Shown piece by piece: positions 1 to 8,588 of a stretch of DNA of 64,000 nt (its first letter is position 1; each line of letters opens with the position of its first letter). The notes beneath the pieces are model-generated. The model made no database searches. It had not been told where the DNA came from and saw nothing but the letters and a program-made list of their open reading frames with translations. Position numbers and translations under genes: made by a program. The stretch is from positions 394,501 to 458,500 of the forward strand of contig JARGXX010000132.1 of NCBI GenBank assembly GCA_030374765.1, written 5' to 3'. Source of the DNA: Agarophyton chilense. Its lineage: Eukaryota; Rhodophyta; Florideophyceae; Gracilariales; Gracilariaceae.

Positions 1-3000
1 ACAACCAAAACATTCGCCAGGCGTTTGTGCGACTGGTCTCGTCGTCCCAGTTCATTGATTCGCTGTGTAACGCCTTTGGCGACGCCGAAACTAGTGGAGA
101 CGCTGAGCTGTTAGGCGCACTAAACATTCTTGTCCGCTCTTTGTTTCGATTGGGTGCAAATAACGTCCTGGAAGTGTTTCTCAGCGAAAAATACCTCACA
201 CACGTTATTGGATGTCTGGAATACGATGAGCAAAACCTTACGCGCTTCGCCAAGGCCTTGCATGAATTGAAGCGAAAGCGAAGTCTCCGGGATGAGAAAA
301 AGCTCTGTGCTTCTGGACAGCAACAAGTTGCAAATGCATCTGGCAGTTCTCACGTCGGCGTTGAGCAGCAGCACAATGTGCTCGCACGAAATGCACCTGG
401 TGCACCTCATGCAAAGGCCGCGTCGATCGAGTGTCAGTCAGACTCTCTCTCGGCCAATGACAAGCCTCCCGCAAAACACAAGTCGGTGCTTCGAGCTCTT
501 CCTGACGGTGACGTGACAGAAGCATCCTCTGAGCATCTTGCGTCCCGGGAGGAACGCCCCAAGTCTGCAGACGGTCTGGAGACAACAAGGGATGATGGAA
601 ACCCACACAAGGACAGAGACGAAAAAAGGGTTTGTTTTAATAGCGAGACAAAGCAGGAGGGCACGCTTCACACACCGTCCTCCAAGAACAACGACGAGGA
701 AACCACATCATCTGGAAACATGGCAACTCAGGATTTGGATAAACCGTTGGTCTTGCGTCGCCATCGCGATTTTCTCGAAAGGACAGTGTTGTTCAAATCG
801 GTGATTCCTATAACTGATGCATCTGTAATGGCCAAGATTCATCAGAACTACCGAATAACATACATCCGGGATGTTATTCTCTCACGGGCCAATGACGAAA
901 CCAGCGCAAATTCATTATCGAACTTGATTATGTTCAACAATGTTGACATTATCATGTATTTTATCAGTGGCAACATTGCGTTGCGCGAGGTGTTTGAACG
1001 ACTCAACAGCGCACTGGATCAAAGAAGGAAGCTAAGAATTGGCAGTATTAGCTCCAACGATCAGAAGCCGTGCTCTGCTCAAAACGACTCGCAAGTCAGA
1101 GAGGCGCAGTCCAAGGATGAGAAGAATGGTGATTGCGGGACCAATGTCGAGAGAAACTCCTCGTCGAAACGTAGAACCCGTGAGGAAGCAACAACCGACG
1201 AGAAAAAGAAAGGTGAACATGCTGCTCAAGCAACGGAAAGTGCGAACAGTAGTCGAAGCAGGGCGACTCAGGCTGTGAGCGACACTATTATGACGTCGTC
1301 GAGGGAGGTGTCCACCACTACACGAGCCCACCGCAATAGAGACAGAAAATATGGAAAGAAAGCGGCCTATGATTCCGGGACCTGCGACGTCAAGTCCTCC
1401 GAAAGAAGTGTAGACACTCGGCGCGAGTTGATGAGTACACTAGGGTTCCTGAAAGAGCTGTGCGGGATCGTCCGAGGGCAGCAGTTGGGGCTGAAGGACA
1501 GATTCTATTCGTTGCTCTTCGAGCTTGGGGTACTTGATGCAGTTTTGATTCTTTTGGAGGAAGAAGACAACAGTTTGCGGACGCTCGCCTGTGACATTTT
1601 ATCGGCTACGATAATCCACAACCCAGCTGAGGTTAGGAATCGCATACTGAAAAACGTCACGCATCAGGATTCATCGGCTCCGCGCGTGCAAGAAGCGAAC
1701 AAGAATTCGGCAAGCGTGGAGCGCAAGATCGTAGTGACTGAGGTGGTGGATGAGAAGTCATCGGTGCGAGAAGGCACGGTGGATGCGTTGTGGGGCGTGG
1801 AAGGCGAAAGGCGCCATGACGGCGGCAGAGACGAGCACGAAGAAGGACATGCAAATGCATGGGGGGACATGGGGGTGGAAGTGCACTTGAGCGGGTGCGA
1901 TGTGGAGGAGGAGTGCAGTAAGAGCGAGGGGGACGGGGCGCAATTTGGCGAAACGAGTCCGGTGATGGGAGAAGAAGAAGACACAGACAAGGAAAACGAT
2001 GGGAGTGGGAACGAAGTGAAAGAGTGCAACGAGAGCGAGAAGGAGAGGGGCGATGCGAGCTCGGCGAAGGAGAGAGAAGGAGAGAAAGAGGATGGGGGAA
2101 AAGTTGGGTCCAACAACCGTAAGAGTCAAGAAGGTAAGAAAAGGTGTCGGTCAAATTGGCGGGTGGAAACAGATTTTCCGCTGCTTAGTGTGATGATGAA
2201 AATTATATGCGAGGATGGCGAGAGTGGGGTTGTGCTTTGTATGTTGGACATGGTTCGCGTGTTGGTGGACCCGATATTGATGAGGGTTGGAGACAAGGCG
2301 AAGTTCTTGGAAGTGTTCTACGGCAAGTTTGCTCGACGGCTGTTGGGGCCGATTGTATCGGCAGGAATGTGGCACGGAGAACGTTCGGATGCGAACAAGG
2401 TAGAGAACGTGGGGTATGTGTGCGACATGCTTTCGTTCTTGGTGGTGAACCACGACTACCACGCGAGGTACTTTGTGATTGGGTTTGATGTGGGGGGTAA
2501 AGTGTGCATGCTGCTGCGGCACGCGCGGGCGCACTTGCGACTGGCTGCGATCCGATTCGTGCGCACGTGCGTGGGGATGTGCGAGGACTTTTATGACCGA
2601 TACCTGGTACAGCGCGGGCTGATGGGGGAGGTGATGCAAGTGTTTGCGCGCAACGGGGGCCGGGACAACCTGACGCAGTCTGCGATTTTGGAGCTGGTGT
2701 CATTCGTGACTCGGCGGGGGCGGGGGCTGGTGCTGCGGGAGGTGGTGGAGGAGTATGGGGAGGTGCTGGCGCGGAGTGCGCAGCACTGCGGGGTGTACGG
2801 GGACGCGCGGCGCCGGTGGGAGGAGCTGCGGGGGGGGGGGGAAGGGGGGCTGGCGATGGGGAGCGGAGCGGCGGGGGGGGAGCGGTGCGGGGAAGCGAGG
2901 ATGGGGTTTGGGGCATGGGGGTTGGGGCCGGGGGGGGAGGCGGGAATGGTGGGTGTGGGGGCAGGGCCAGGGCCAGGGCCAGGGCCAGGGCCAGGGCCAG

Positions 3001-3332
3001 GTGTGGGTATCGGTAGCACACTGGAGAGGGCTGACAGGGAGGGGGAGGCGGAGGGGGAGGCGGAAGGAGGTGGGGCACGACGGTTGTCGTTATCGTCGAG
3101 CGAGGTTCGGGCGCGAGCGCGGGCACGGGGGCGGGCGCGCGTATGCGACACTGGGGGGGGGACGGAGGGCGTGGAGGGCGTGGAGGGCGACGGGGGTGGT
3201 GGTGGTGGCGACGTGCGCCACGCGGCAACGGTGGACGGAGCGGGAGCGAGTGGGGCGGCGGGGGGAGGAGGAGGGGCAAAGCGACGGCGCGTGTGCGCGG
3301 GCGGCGACGCCCGTGGGGCACTGCTGCCGTGA
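1..3332 (+). CDS. PP4R3/SMEK-like protein phosphatase 4 regulatory subunit 3 (5' partial)
   Basis: Regulatory subunit that directs protein phosphatase 4 to substrates in DNA repair, checkpoint and stress signalling; nuclear or cytosolic. The frame is open to the left edge of the window, so the true start and the N-terminal PH/EVH1-like domain lie outside; the first possible in-window start (GTG at 27) is not meaningful. Three armadillo-like blocks match the family. The first is at about residues 237-340 (counted from base 27), with HRDFLERT, KIHQNYRITYIRDVIL and NNVDIIMYFI. The second is at about 470-540 (FLKELCGIV). The third is at about 715-930 (DFPLLSVMMKIICED). They are separated by long acidic, low-complexity linkers. 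The C-terminal ~170 residues are Gly/Arg/Ala-rich and include a GP run encoded by a hexanucleotide repeat. A long opposite-strand frame over the 3' part is a composition artefact. Family assignment is firm. Confidence 0.88.
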   Translation, partial: NQNIRQAFVRLVSSSQFIDSLCNAFGDAETSGDAELLGALNILVRSLFRLGANNVLEVFLSEKYLTHVIGCLEYDEQNLTRFAKALHELKRKRSLRDEKKLCASGQQQVANASGSSHVGVEQQHNVLARNAPGAPHAKAASIECQSDSLSANDKPPAKHKSVLRALPDGDVTEASSEHLASREERPKSADGLETTRDDGNPHKDRDEKRVCFNSETKQEGTLHTPSSKNNDEETTSSGNMATQDLDKPLVLRRHRDFLERTVLFKSVIPITDASVMAKIHQNYRITYIRDVILSRANDETSANSLSNLIMFNNVDIIMYFISGNIALREVFERLNSALDQRRKLRIGSISSNDQKPCSAQNDSQVREAQSKDEKNGDCGTNVERNSSSKRRTREEATTDEKKKGEHAAQATESANSSRSRATQAVSDTIMTSSREVSTTTRAHRNRDRKYGKKAAYDSGTCDVKSSERSVDTRRELMSTLGFLKELCGIVRGQQLGLKDRFYSLLFELGVLDAVLILLEEEDNSLRTLACDILSATIIHNPAEVRNRILKNVTHQDSSAPRVQEANKNSASVERKIVVTEVVDEKSSVREGTVDALWGVEGERRHDGGRDEHEEGHANAWGDMGVEVHLSGCDVEEECSKSEGDGAQFGETSPVMGEEEDTDKENDGSGNEVKECNESEKERGDASSAKEREGEKEDGGKVGSNNRKSQEGKKRCRSNWRVETDFPLLSVMMKIICEDGESGVVLCMLDMVRVLVDPILMRVGDKAKFLEVFYGKFARRLLGPIVSAGMWHGERSDANKVENVGYVCDMLSFLVVNHDYHARYFVIGFDVGGKVCMLLRHARAHLRLAAIRFVRTCVGMCEDFYDRYLVQRGLMGEVMQVFARNGGRDNLTQSAILELVSFVTRRGRGLVLREVVEEYGEVLARSAQHCGVYGDARRRWEELRGGGEGGLAMGSGAAGGERCGEARMGFGAWGLGPGGEAGMVGVGAGPGPGPGPGPGPGVGIGSTLERADREGEAEGEAEGGGARRLSLSSSEVRARARARGRARVCDTGGGTEGVEGVEGDGGGGGGDVRHAATVDGAGASGAAGGGGGAKRRRVCAGGDARGALLP
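2962..3001. repeat. (GGGCCA)n hexanucleotide repeat in PP4R3 C-terminus
   Basis: About six perfect copies of a GGGCCA unit. In the coding frame this gives an alternating Gly-Pro run in the low-complexity tail. Confidence 0.9.
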
Positions 3333-4230
3333 GCGAGCGCGTGCCACGCGCACGTCGCCGTCTGCGGCGCGCTGTCATTGGACGCGCGCGCGCCAAGTCA
3401 TGGCGCGCCGCTTTTCGGGCCGCCGTGCGCGCTGCGCGCGTGCCGCTTGTGCGTGCGATTGTTCTTGCGAGTGAGTGAGTGAGTCAGTGCCTTTGACGCG
3501 CACTTGCTCACCGCTTGTTAAACCGCGTAGCGCGAGCGCTACCAGCCCTTCTTCCCCCCTCCCCGCCCCCCTTTCCCCCCCTTCCTCTTGCCCTCGTGCA
3601 TCCTCGTCCGTTCTATTGTACTTTGTGTTTGTTGCTGTTGTCGTCTTCCGCCGCCGCCGATTCTCGTCGCCGGTCGCCGTGCGCTTGCCTTTCAAGCTGG
3701 TTTGCGATAACCCCAAGTGCACGGAGTGCGCGGCACCTGTCTTGTCGCCGCTTAGCAGTCCGACGCACCAACAGCCTCCCCGTTCCAGCGCGCTTAGCGC
3801 TCGTTCTCGTTCCAACTTCAACTCCAACTCCACCTCCAACTCTGTTTCCGCTTCCGGTTCTGACGCCGCGCACGCGCTACACCGTCGCCGCAAACGCAAC
3901 CACCAACACCACCACCACCACCACCACCACCACCGTCGTCATCATCATCCCCTGTTGCGCCGCCGCGTTGCGCACGTGCACGAACCCGCTCAGAATAACA
4001 AGCGCGGCCACGGTCAAGGCCACCGTCGCCACCGTCGTCACAACCGCCACCATCCCGCCGCCGCTCCGTCGCCGTCGCAGTCGCCGGTGTCTTGTTCTTC
4101 ACAGCGGTCTCGGTCTCGGTCTCGGTCTCGGTCGCAGTCGCAGTCGCAGTCGCAGTCGCAGTCGCAGTCGCAGGCGCTATCGCAACGAGGGGTGAATCTA
4201 CAGCAGCAACAGCAGCAACAGCGTAGTAAC
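3333..4230 (+). other. GC-rich 5' region of the casein kinase gene, open as an N-terminal extension
   Basis: Between the PP4R3 stop and the conventional kinase start. From 3475 onward it stays open in the kinase frame for 252 codons. It would encode low-complexity protein: Ser/Pro-rich, then a His-rich tract (about 3898-3950), then Ser-Arg and Ser-Gln alternation. It could be 5' UTR, promoter or a real extension; sequence alone does not decide. Confidence 0.5.
4105..4172. repeat. Hexanucleotide repeat, (CGGTCT)n then (CAGTCG)n
   Basis: Two adjoining hexamer arrays. Read in the kinase frame they give Ser-Arg repeats followed by Ser-Gln repeats. The array sits about 60 bases before the conventional kinase ATG. 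Confidence 0.88.
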
Positions 4231-5175
4231 ATGGTGCTGGACACTGATCGGTTGGTGGCCGGGCGCTGGAGGTTTGGACACAAGTTGGGAGCGGGCGCGT
4301 TTGGGGAGGTGTGGAGCGCGGTGGACATGGACTCCAAACAGAGGGTGGCCGTAAAGGTGGAACGCAACTCAAGCAAACACCCACAGCTGTACTATGAAAA
4401 CCGGGTGTACAAGTGGCTCAACAACGGATCGTCGCAGCCCATCGCGGGCATTCCAAAGTGCCGTTTCTTCGGCACGATGAGCTCGTACAACATGCTGGTG
4501 ATGGACTATTTGGGACCCAGCCTGGAGGACTGTTTGAACGAATGTGGGCGGCGCATGAGCCTCAAGTCAGTGCTGATGATCGGCATTCAGGCCATGCGTC
4601 GTATCGAGTATGTGCATAGTCGCAGCTTTTTGCACCGTGACATCAAGCCCGATAACATGCTGATGGGAAGTAATGACACGAGTACGGTGTATTTGGTGGA
4701 CTTTGGTCTGGCCAAACGGTTTCGCGACCATGTGACGAAACAACACTTGCCGTATCGTGAGGGAAAGCATCTAACGGGCACGGCGCGGTACGCGTCGGTA
4801 CACACGCACATGGGCGTGGAACAGGCGCGACGTGACGACTTGGAATCGCTTGGATATGTGTTGGTATATTTGTACAAGGGTGTGTTACCGTGGCAGGGTA
4901 TCAAAACTGTGAACAAGAAACAAAAGTATGCACGTATCAAGGATAAGAAGATGAACACTTCTCCTAGGGAACTTTGTCGAGATATGCCGTCGCAAATGGT
5001 GGAGTACTTTCGGTATGTGCGGCGTCTGGAATTTGAGGACCGACCGGACTATTCATACTTGCGTAGTCTGTTCAGAAAGGCGATGGACCGACGCGGAATG
5101 GAGGACGATGGCGTGTTTGACTGGATGGAGCCGTCGTCGTCTCAGCATCGCAGCTCGAGAAAGGCGAGAAAGTAG
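4231..5175 (+). CDS. Casein kinase 1 family Ser/Thr kinase
   Basis: Acidophilic/phosphate-primed Ser/Thr kinase of the CK1 family. The 314-residue product is essentially a bare kinase domain. It shows a glycine loop GAGAFGEV (residues 20-27), catalytic Lys in VAVKVE (42), HRDIKPDN (135-142), DFG (157-159), and the CK1-specific TGTARYAS and DDLESLGYVL motifs. CK1 kinases use a divergent APE-region motif, as here. The ATG at 4231 was chosen because it gives the usual start just before the kinase fold (GRWRFGHKLG). The same frame is open upstream to 3475 and would add 252 low-complexity residues. The tail is short (about 20 residues, Ser/Arg/Lys-rich), with no palmitoylation-type Cys cluster. 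The subfamily cannot be assigned. Confidence 0.93.
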   Translation: MVLDTDRLVAGRWRFGHKLGAGAFGEVWSAVDMDSKQRVAVKVERNSSKHPQLYYENRVYKWLNNGSSQPIAGIPKCRFFGTMSSYNMLVMDYLGPSLEDCLNECGRRMSLKSVLMIGIQAMRRIEYVHSRSFLHRDIKPDNMLMGSNDTSTVYLVDFGLAKRFRDHVTKQHLPYREGKHLTGTARYASVHTHMGVEQARRDDLESLGYVLVYLYKGVLPWQGIKTVNKKQKYARIKDKKMNTSPRELCRDMPSQMVEYFRYVRRLEFEDRPDYSYLRSLFRKAMDRRGMEDDGVFDWMEPSSSQHRSSRKARK

Positions 5176-5335
5176 TAGTTGGGCACATGTTGGTAGTAGA
5201 GCAAAAGTACGAAGGTACGTACGTTTACAAGAAGACAAAAAAAGGGAGCAGCGCTCTGTATCGACTTGTTTGGGAGAGATACAGTAGTAGTATTGTAGCC
5301 AGCCAGCTAGCTCTCCCTCTAGTACAAAGGTAGCT

Positions 5336-5359
5336 GTGTGTGTGTGTGTGTGTGTGTAG
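5336..5359. repeat. (GT)n dinucleotide repeat
   Basis: Short run of GT units between the casein kinase and ferredoxin genes, followed by T-rich sequence. Confidence 0.85.
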
Positions 5360-5482
5360 TGGGCGTGTACATTTTTTTTTGTTTTTTTTGTGTTTGTTTC
5401 GTTGGTGTGTATGTTTCTGGCGGCGGCGAGCGCGGCCGTCTATCTCCGCGTACACTGACTGGTGCTGCGCGCTCCCGGCACG

Positions 5483-5651
5483 CGCACTCGCACTCGCACT
5501 TGCACTTGCACTTGCACTCGCACGTGCCTCCGTCGTGGCGACGTGTGCGCGTGTGCGCGTGTGCGCGTGTGCGCGTGTGCGCGTGTGCGCGTGTGCGCGT
5601 GTGCGCGTGTGCGCGTGTGCGCGTGGCCGCGTGTGCGCGTGGCCGCGTGTC
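5483..5651. repeat. Tandem hexamers (CACTYG)n and (GTGTGC)n, Z-DNA prone
   Basis: Two adjoining arrays. CACTCG/CACTTG units run to about 5524, then a near-perfect GTGTGC array runs from about 5542 to 5650 (roughly 18 units). The second is almost entirely alternating purine/pyrimidine, the kind of sequence that can form left-handed DNA. It lies directly upstream of the ferredoxin coding region, so it probably belongs to its promoter or leader. Confidence 0.88.
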
Positions 5652-5696
5652 AGACACACGCGCGTGCACGCGAATCTGCAAGTCGGGGCGTTTGCA

Positions 5697-6428
5697 ATGG
5701 ATACAAGCGAGGAGCGCTGCGCGCTCACAATGTGCGCTTCTCCGCCACGCCGCGTCTCCGCCACGCCGCCTCGCCGCCTCGCCGCCTCGCCGCCTCGCCG
5801 CCACGCCGCGTCTCCGCCACGCCGCCTCGACCGCCTCGCCGCCTCGATGAACGCGCTGTGGCCAGCGGCCGTGCGCGCTGCGCGCGCCGCGCATCTTGCG
5901 CGCCGACCACAGCGCGCGCCTGTGGCATCTACCTCCACCTCCGCGACGAGCGACGACGCGTCGGTGCCGTTCACCGTTGTGACTCGCGACGGCGATGTGG
6001 TGCGCGTGCGCGGTGACGTGGGCGATTCAGTGCTTGCTGTTGCGCATCGTGCCCAACTTGACTTGGAAGGCGCATGCGAGGGAAGTTTAGCTTGCTCTAC
6101 GTGCCATGTATACGTGGATCACACCAGTTTTGCCAAGTTACCACCGCCATGCGACGATGAGAATGACATGCTTGACTTGGCGTTTGCGCTGTCCGAGTGG
6201 TACGTTTTGCTTGTTTGTTGTTGTTGTTGTTGTTGTTGTGAGTGTGTTTCTTTCTGCCTTGTCTCACCATGATGACGTTTGTGTTTTTCTTGCTTGCTGC
6301 CGTGTGCGACAAGGTCGCGATTGGCATGTCAGTTGCGACTGGAGAAGCGACTGTGTGGTATGCGCGTCACTTTGCCGCCGGCCACGCGCAACATGGCCGT
6401 GGACGGCTTTGTGCCACAGCCGCATTGA
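5697..6428 (+). CDS. Mitochondrial-type [2Fe-2S] ferredoxin (adrenodoxin family), one intron
   Basis: Electron carrier of the adrenodoxin/Yah1 type, which receives electrons from ferredoxin reductase for Fe-S cluster assembly in the mitochondrial matrix. Exon 1 is 5697-6199 and exon 2 is 6314-6428. The intron 6200-6313 (114 bases, GTACGT...AAG) contains a TTG run. The spliced product is 205 residues. Cluster ligands are Cys127, Cys133 and Cys136 in GACEGSLACSTC and Cys173 in SRLAC, which is restored only by splicing. Family signatures are DMLDLAFALSE before the junction and VTLPPATRNM near the C-terminus. The N-terminal ~90 residues are Arg/Ala/Ser-rich, fitting a mitochondrial presequence, and are partly built of SPPRR-type repeats. 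An alternative start is Met51 at 5847, which keeps a shorter Arg-rich leader. The stop lies 30 bases from the convergent gene's stop. Confidence 0.9.
5745..5846. repeat. CGCC/CTCG-rich tandem repeat inside the ferredoxin presequence
   Basis: Repeats of GCCGCCTCGCC and GCCACGCCGC type. In the ferredoxin frame they encode repeated Pro-Pro-Arg-Arg blocks upstream of Met51. Confidence 0.75.
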
Positions 6429-6458
6429 ACCCGCCGCCCCCCGTCGCCAACCAAAAGC

Positions 6459-8588
6459 TCACAGCGCCGCGTGCAGCCGCACGCGAAGCGTCTCAAGCGC
6501 TGCTCCGCCGTCGCCCAGCGCGCGCAGTCGAGCAATCTCGCTCAGTAACGCGTCCCACACCGCGGCGCGTACTGTCTCCGTCTCCGTCTCCGTCTCCGTC
6601 CCCGTCCCCTCCTCCCTCTCTTCAATGCTCTCTTGTTGTTGTTGTTGTTGTTGTTGTGCGTAGCCGGTGGGCGTCGCGTGCAAAGCACCCAGTATGCGTG
6701 CCGTGCGCGCCGTCGCCGTTTGCGCTGCTTTGCGCGTCGAGCGTCGTACGCTGGCGCGCGTTGCTATGCTGCGTTCGCGGTTCACGCGCTTGCGCTCCGT
6801 TGTTGCCACAGCCACGGCACGTCGAAGTGACCGTGTGCGTGAGTCGTGCATACCGTCTTCGTCTTCGTCTTCGTCGTCGTCCTTGTCGTCCTTGTCGTCG
6901 TCGCCGCCGCCGCTCACCCCCGCCTCGCCCGTCATGATGCTGTCGGCTGCGTGCGCAATCTCCTTCACCAATAGATTCCCCACGTCGCCATGCAGCTCGT
7001 ATACCATGCGTCCGACGCGCGTGCCCAGTTCCGCATCGCGCATGTGCATCAGACGCATCTTGTAGTGTTGTCTTAGCTTGTTTGCCTGGTGCTCGCGTTC
7101 CACCTCCAGTTCTTCCGCAAGTCGTGCTCCGCTTCGCGCCAGCTCCGCCACACAGTCGCTGTGCGCCTTTTCCAGTGTCGCCACTGCCACCATCACCCCT
7201 TCGTATCGCTCCTTTCTCTCTTCCTCCGTCATTCCTCCGTCCTCGCTCCCTGTTTCATTTCCGCCCTCCATGTCGCTTGCGCTTGCGTACTGATCCCCCT
7301 CGTCTGTCCCGCCTGCGCTTTTTCTTTTCTTCTCCGTCGCGGCCTTGTCCAACTCATCGCTTTCATCGTTTTCATCTCTTGTCTTCGACACACGCGCCGT
7401 TTTGCGTCGTTTGCCGTCTTGCGTCGCCTTTGTGTCTGCCACGTTCGTTAGCGAGCGCAGTGCTGATCTTGACGTCGCTGATCTTGACGTCGACATCGTC
7501 CCGTCCAGCCTTCTCTTCACGCGCCCGAATGCCGTCGATTGCGTCTTGTCGTCTGTCTCCGAGTCTGGGCCGTTGCGTGCGGGTAACACTGATTGTATCT
7601 TGCGCAACGACGTGCTTTCCGTTTTTCCGTCGCACTCGTCGTTTTGCGCGTTGCGTCGCTCGTCTTGTACGCTCGCTGTTGGTGTCGCTGAGGGCTTTGT
7701 CACCATCTCCACCGTCATTTGTACCCGACGTTTCTTGCCCATCTTCTTCTTGTTCTTCTTCTTGTTCTTCTTCTTCGCTATTGCCCCGTTGTGCTGCCGC
7801 GTGCGCGTGGATTCTGTCGCCTCTGTCACGCTTGTCGTGTTCGCCGCGCTTCCACCCGCTGTCGTCGCCGTCGTCGCCGTCGCCTCCGTCTTTCCGCGTT
7901 GCTGCGACCGCGACGGCCGCGCTCTCGTTTGCGTCCCCTCCACACGCACCTCGGTTTTCAACGCCTGTGCCTCCGCGCTTGGCGGTGACGTTACCGCGTC
8001 CTCTGGCGCGCTTCGCTCGCTTGACTCGGGCGTCAGCACAATCTTGCGCCGTCTTGTGCCGCGCACATTTGGCGGCGGGGTGTGATGAACGTTTGCTATT
8101 GGATGTTCGTTGAATGTCACTGCTCTCTTCACTTGGCGGCGCGTCGACGCGCGCGGGGGGACGTCTGACGCACGGTGTTGCGCCGCTGCGGTCGAGGCCG
8201 CTGCATCGGTGTTGTGTGCGAATTCTTGCTCTTCTTTGATTGGCGTTCGAGGCGGATGCGGCGGGGATGCCGCGTGAGGCGGGTGGCTGTGTTCATGTGG
8301 GTGTTGGGGTGGTGATGGGGAACGATGATGCTCTCCGTGTAGGTGGCGATAGTAAAGCACGAGTGCCGCTTGCACTTGTTGCGGCTGCCAAGCGCACTTG
8401 GAATGGGACACAAAGATTCCTGTCTTCGCGACCGAGTCGTCTGGAAGCTTAACGTTCACATTCTCCTTCCACCACTCGGGACGATTCTTGGCGGCGTACG
8501 ACGCGCGATTGCTGTTCTGCGAGTCTCGCACGGCCGCTTGCAAACACCTGATCGCCGTGGCGGGTTTCAGAGTCAACACCTCGTCCAT
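6459..8588 (-). CDS. Unrecognised 709-residue protein, coiled coil and low complexity
   Basis: I do not recognise the family. An ordered N-terminal segment (residues 1-85) contains RPEWWKENVNVKLPD and a Trp/Cys-containing HSKCAWQPQQVQ stretch. It is followed by about 400 residues of charged low complexity with several basic KK/KR runs (nuclear-signal-like). A predicted coiled coil at about residues 480-570 is rich in E, K, R, L and H. Acidic DDDKDDKDDDEDEDED then precedes a poly-Gln run, a TE-repeat and a short helical C-terminus. The overall look suggests a nuclear scaffold or chromatin protein, but that is inference. The start at 8588 is the first ATG of the frame. This strand was preferred over the long opposite frame because the product has an ordered N-terminus and coiled coil. 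It is tail-to-tail with the ferredoxin gene. Confidence 0.6.
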   Translation of the reverse strand: MDEVLTLKPATAIRCLQAAVRDSQNSNRASYAAKNRPEWWKENVNVKLPDDSVAKTGIFVSHSKCAWQPQQVQAALVLYYRHLHGEHHRSPSPPQHPHEHSHPPHAASPPHPPRTPIKEEQEFAHNTDAAASTAAAQHRASDVPPRASTRRQVKRAVTFNEHPIANVHHTPPPNVRGTRRRKIVLTPESSERSAPEDAVTSPPSAEAQALKTEVRVEGTQTRARPSRSQQRGKTEATATTATTAGGSAANTTSVTEATESTRTRQHNGAIAKKKNKKKNKKKMGKKRRVQMTVEMVTKPSATPTASVQDERRNAQNDECDGKTESTSLRKIQSVLPARNGPDSETDDKTQSTAFGRVKRRLDGTMSTSRSATSRSALRSLTNVADTKATQDGKRRKTARVSKTRDENDESDELDKAATEKKRKSAGGTDEGDQYASASDMEGGNETGSEDGGMTEEERKERYEGVMVAVATLEKAHSDCVAELARSGARLAEELEVEREHQANKLRQHYKMRLMHMRDAELGTRVGRMVYELHGDVGNLLVKEIAHAADSIMTGEAGVSGGGDDDKDDKDDDEDEDEDGMHDSRTRSLRRAVAVATTERKRVNRERSIATRASVRRSTRKAAQTATARTARILGALHATPTGYAQQQQQQQQESIEEREEGTGTETETETETVRAAVWDALLSEIARLRALGDGGAALETLRVRLHAAL

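Noticed and set aside
2203..3396. A 397-codon minus-strand frame over the PP4R3 C-terminal region
   Set aside because: Its Arg/Pro-rich product mirrors the GC-rich low-complexity tail on the plus strand, and the plus strand has a recognised family.
5225..5974. Long minus-strand frames encoding His-Thr-Arg-Ala repeats
   Set aside because: They are direct translations of the GTGTGC array and have no independent support.
7082..8113. A 343-codon plus-strand frame opposite the orphan minus-strand gene
   Set aside because: Its product is Ser/Pro/Arg low complexity throughout, while the minus strand has an ordered N-terminus and coiled coil. Some doubt remains.
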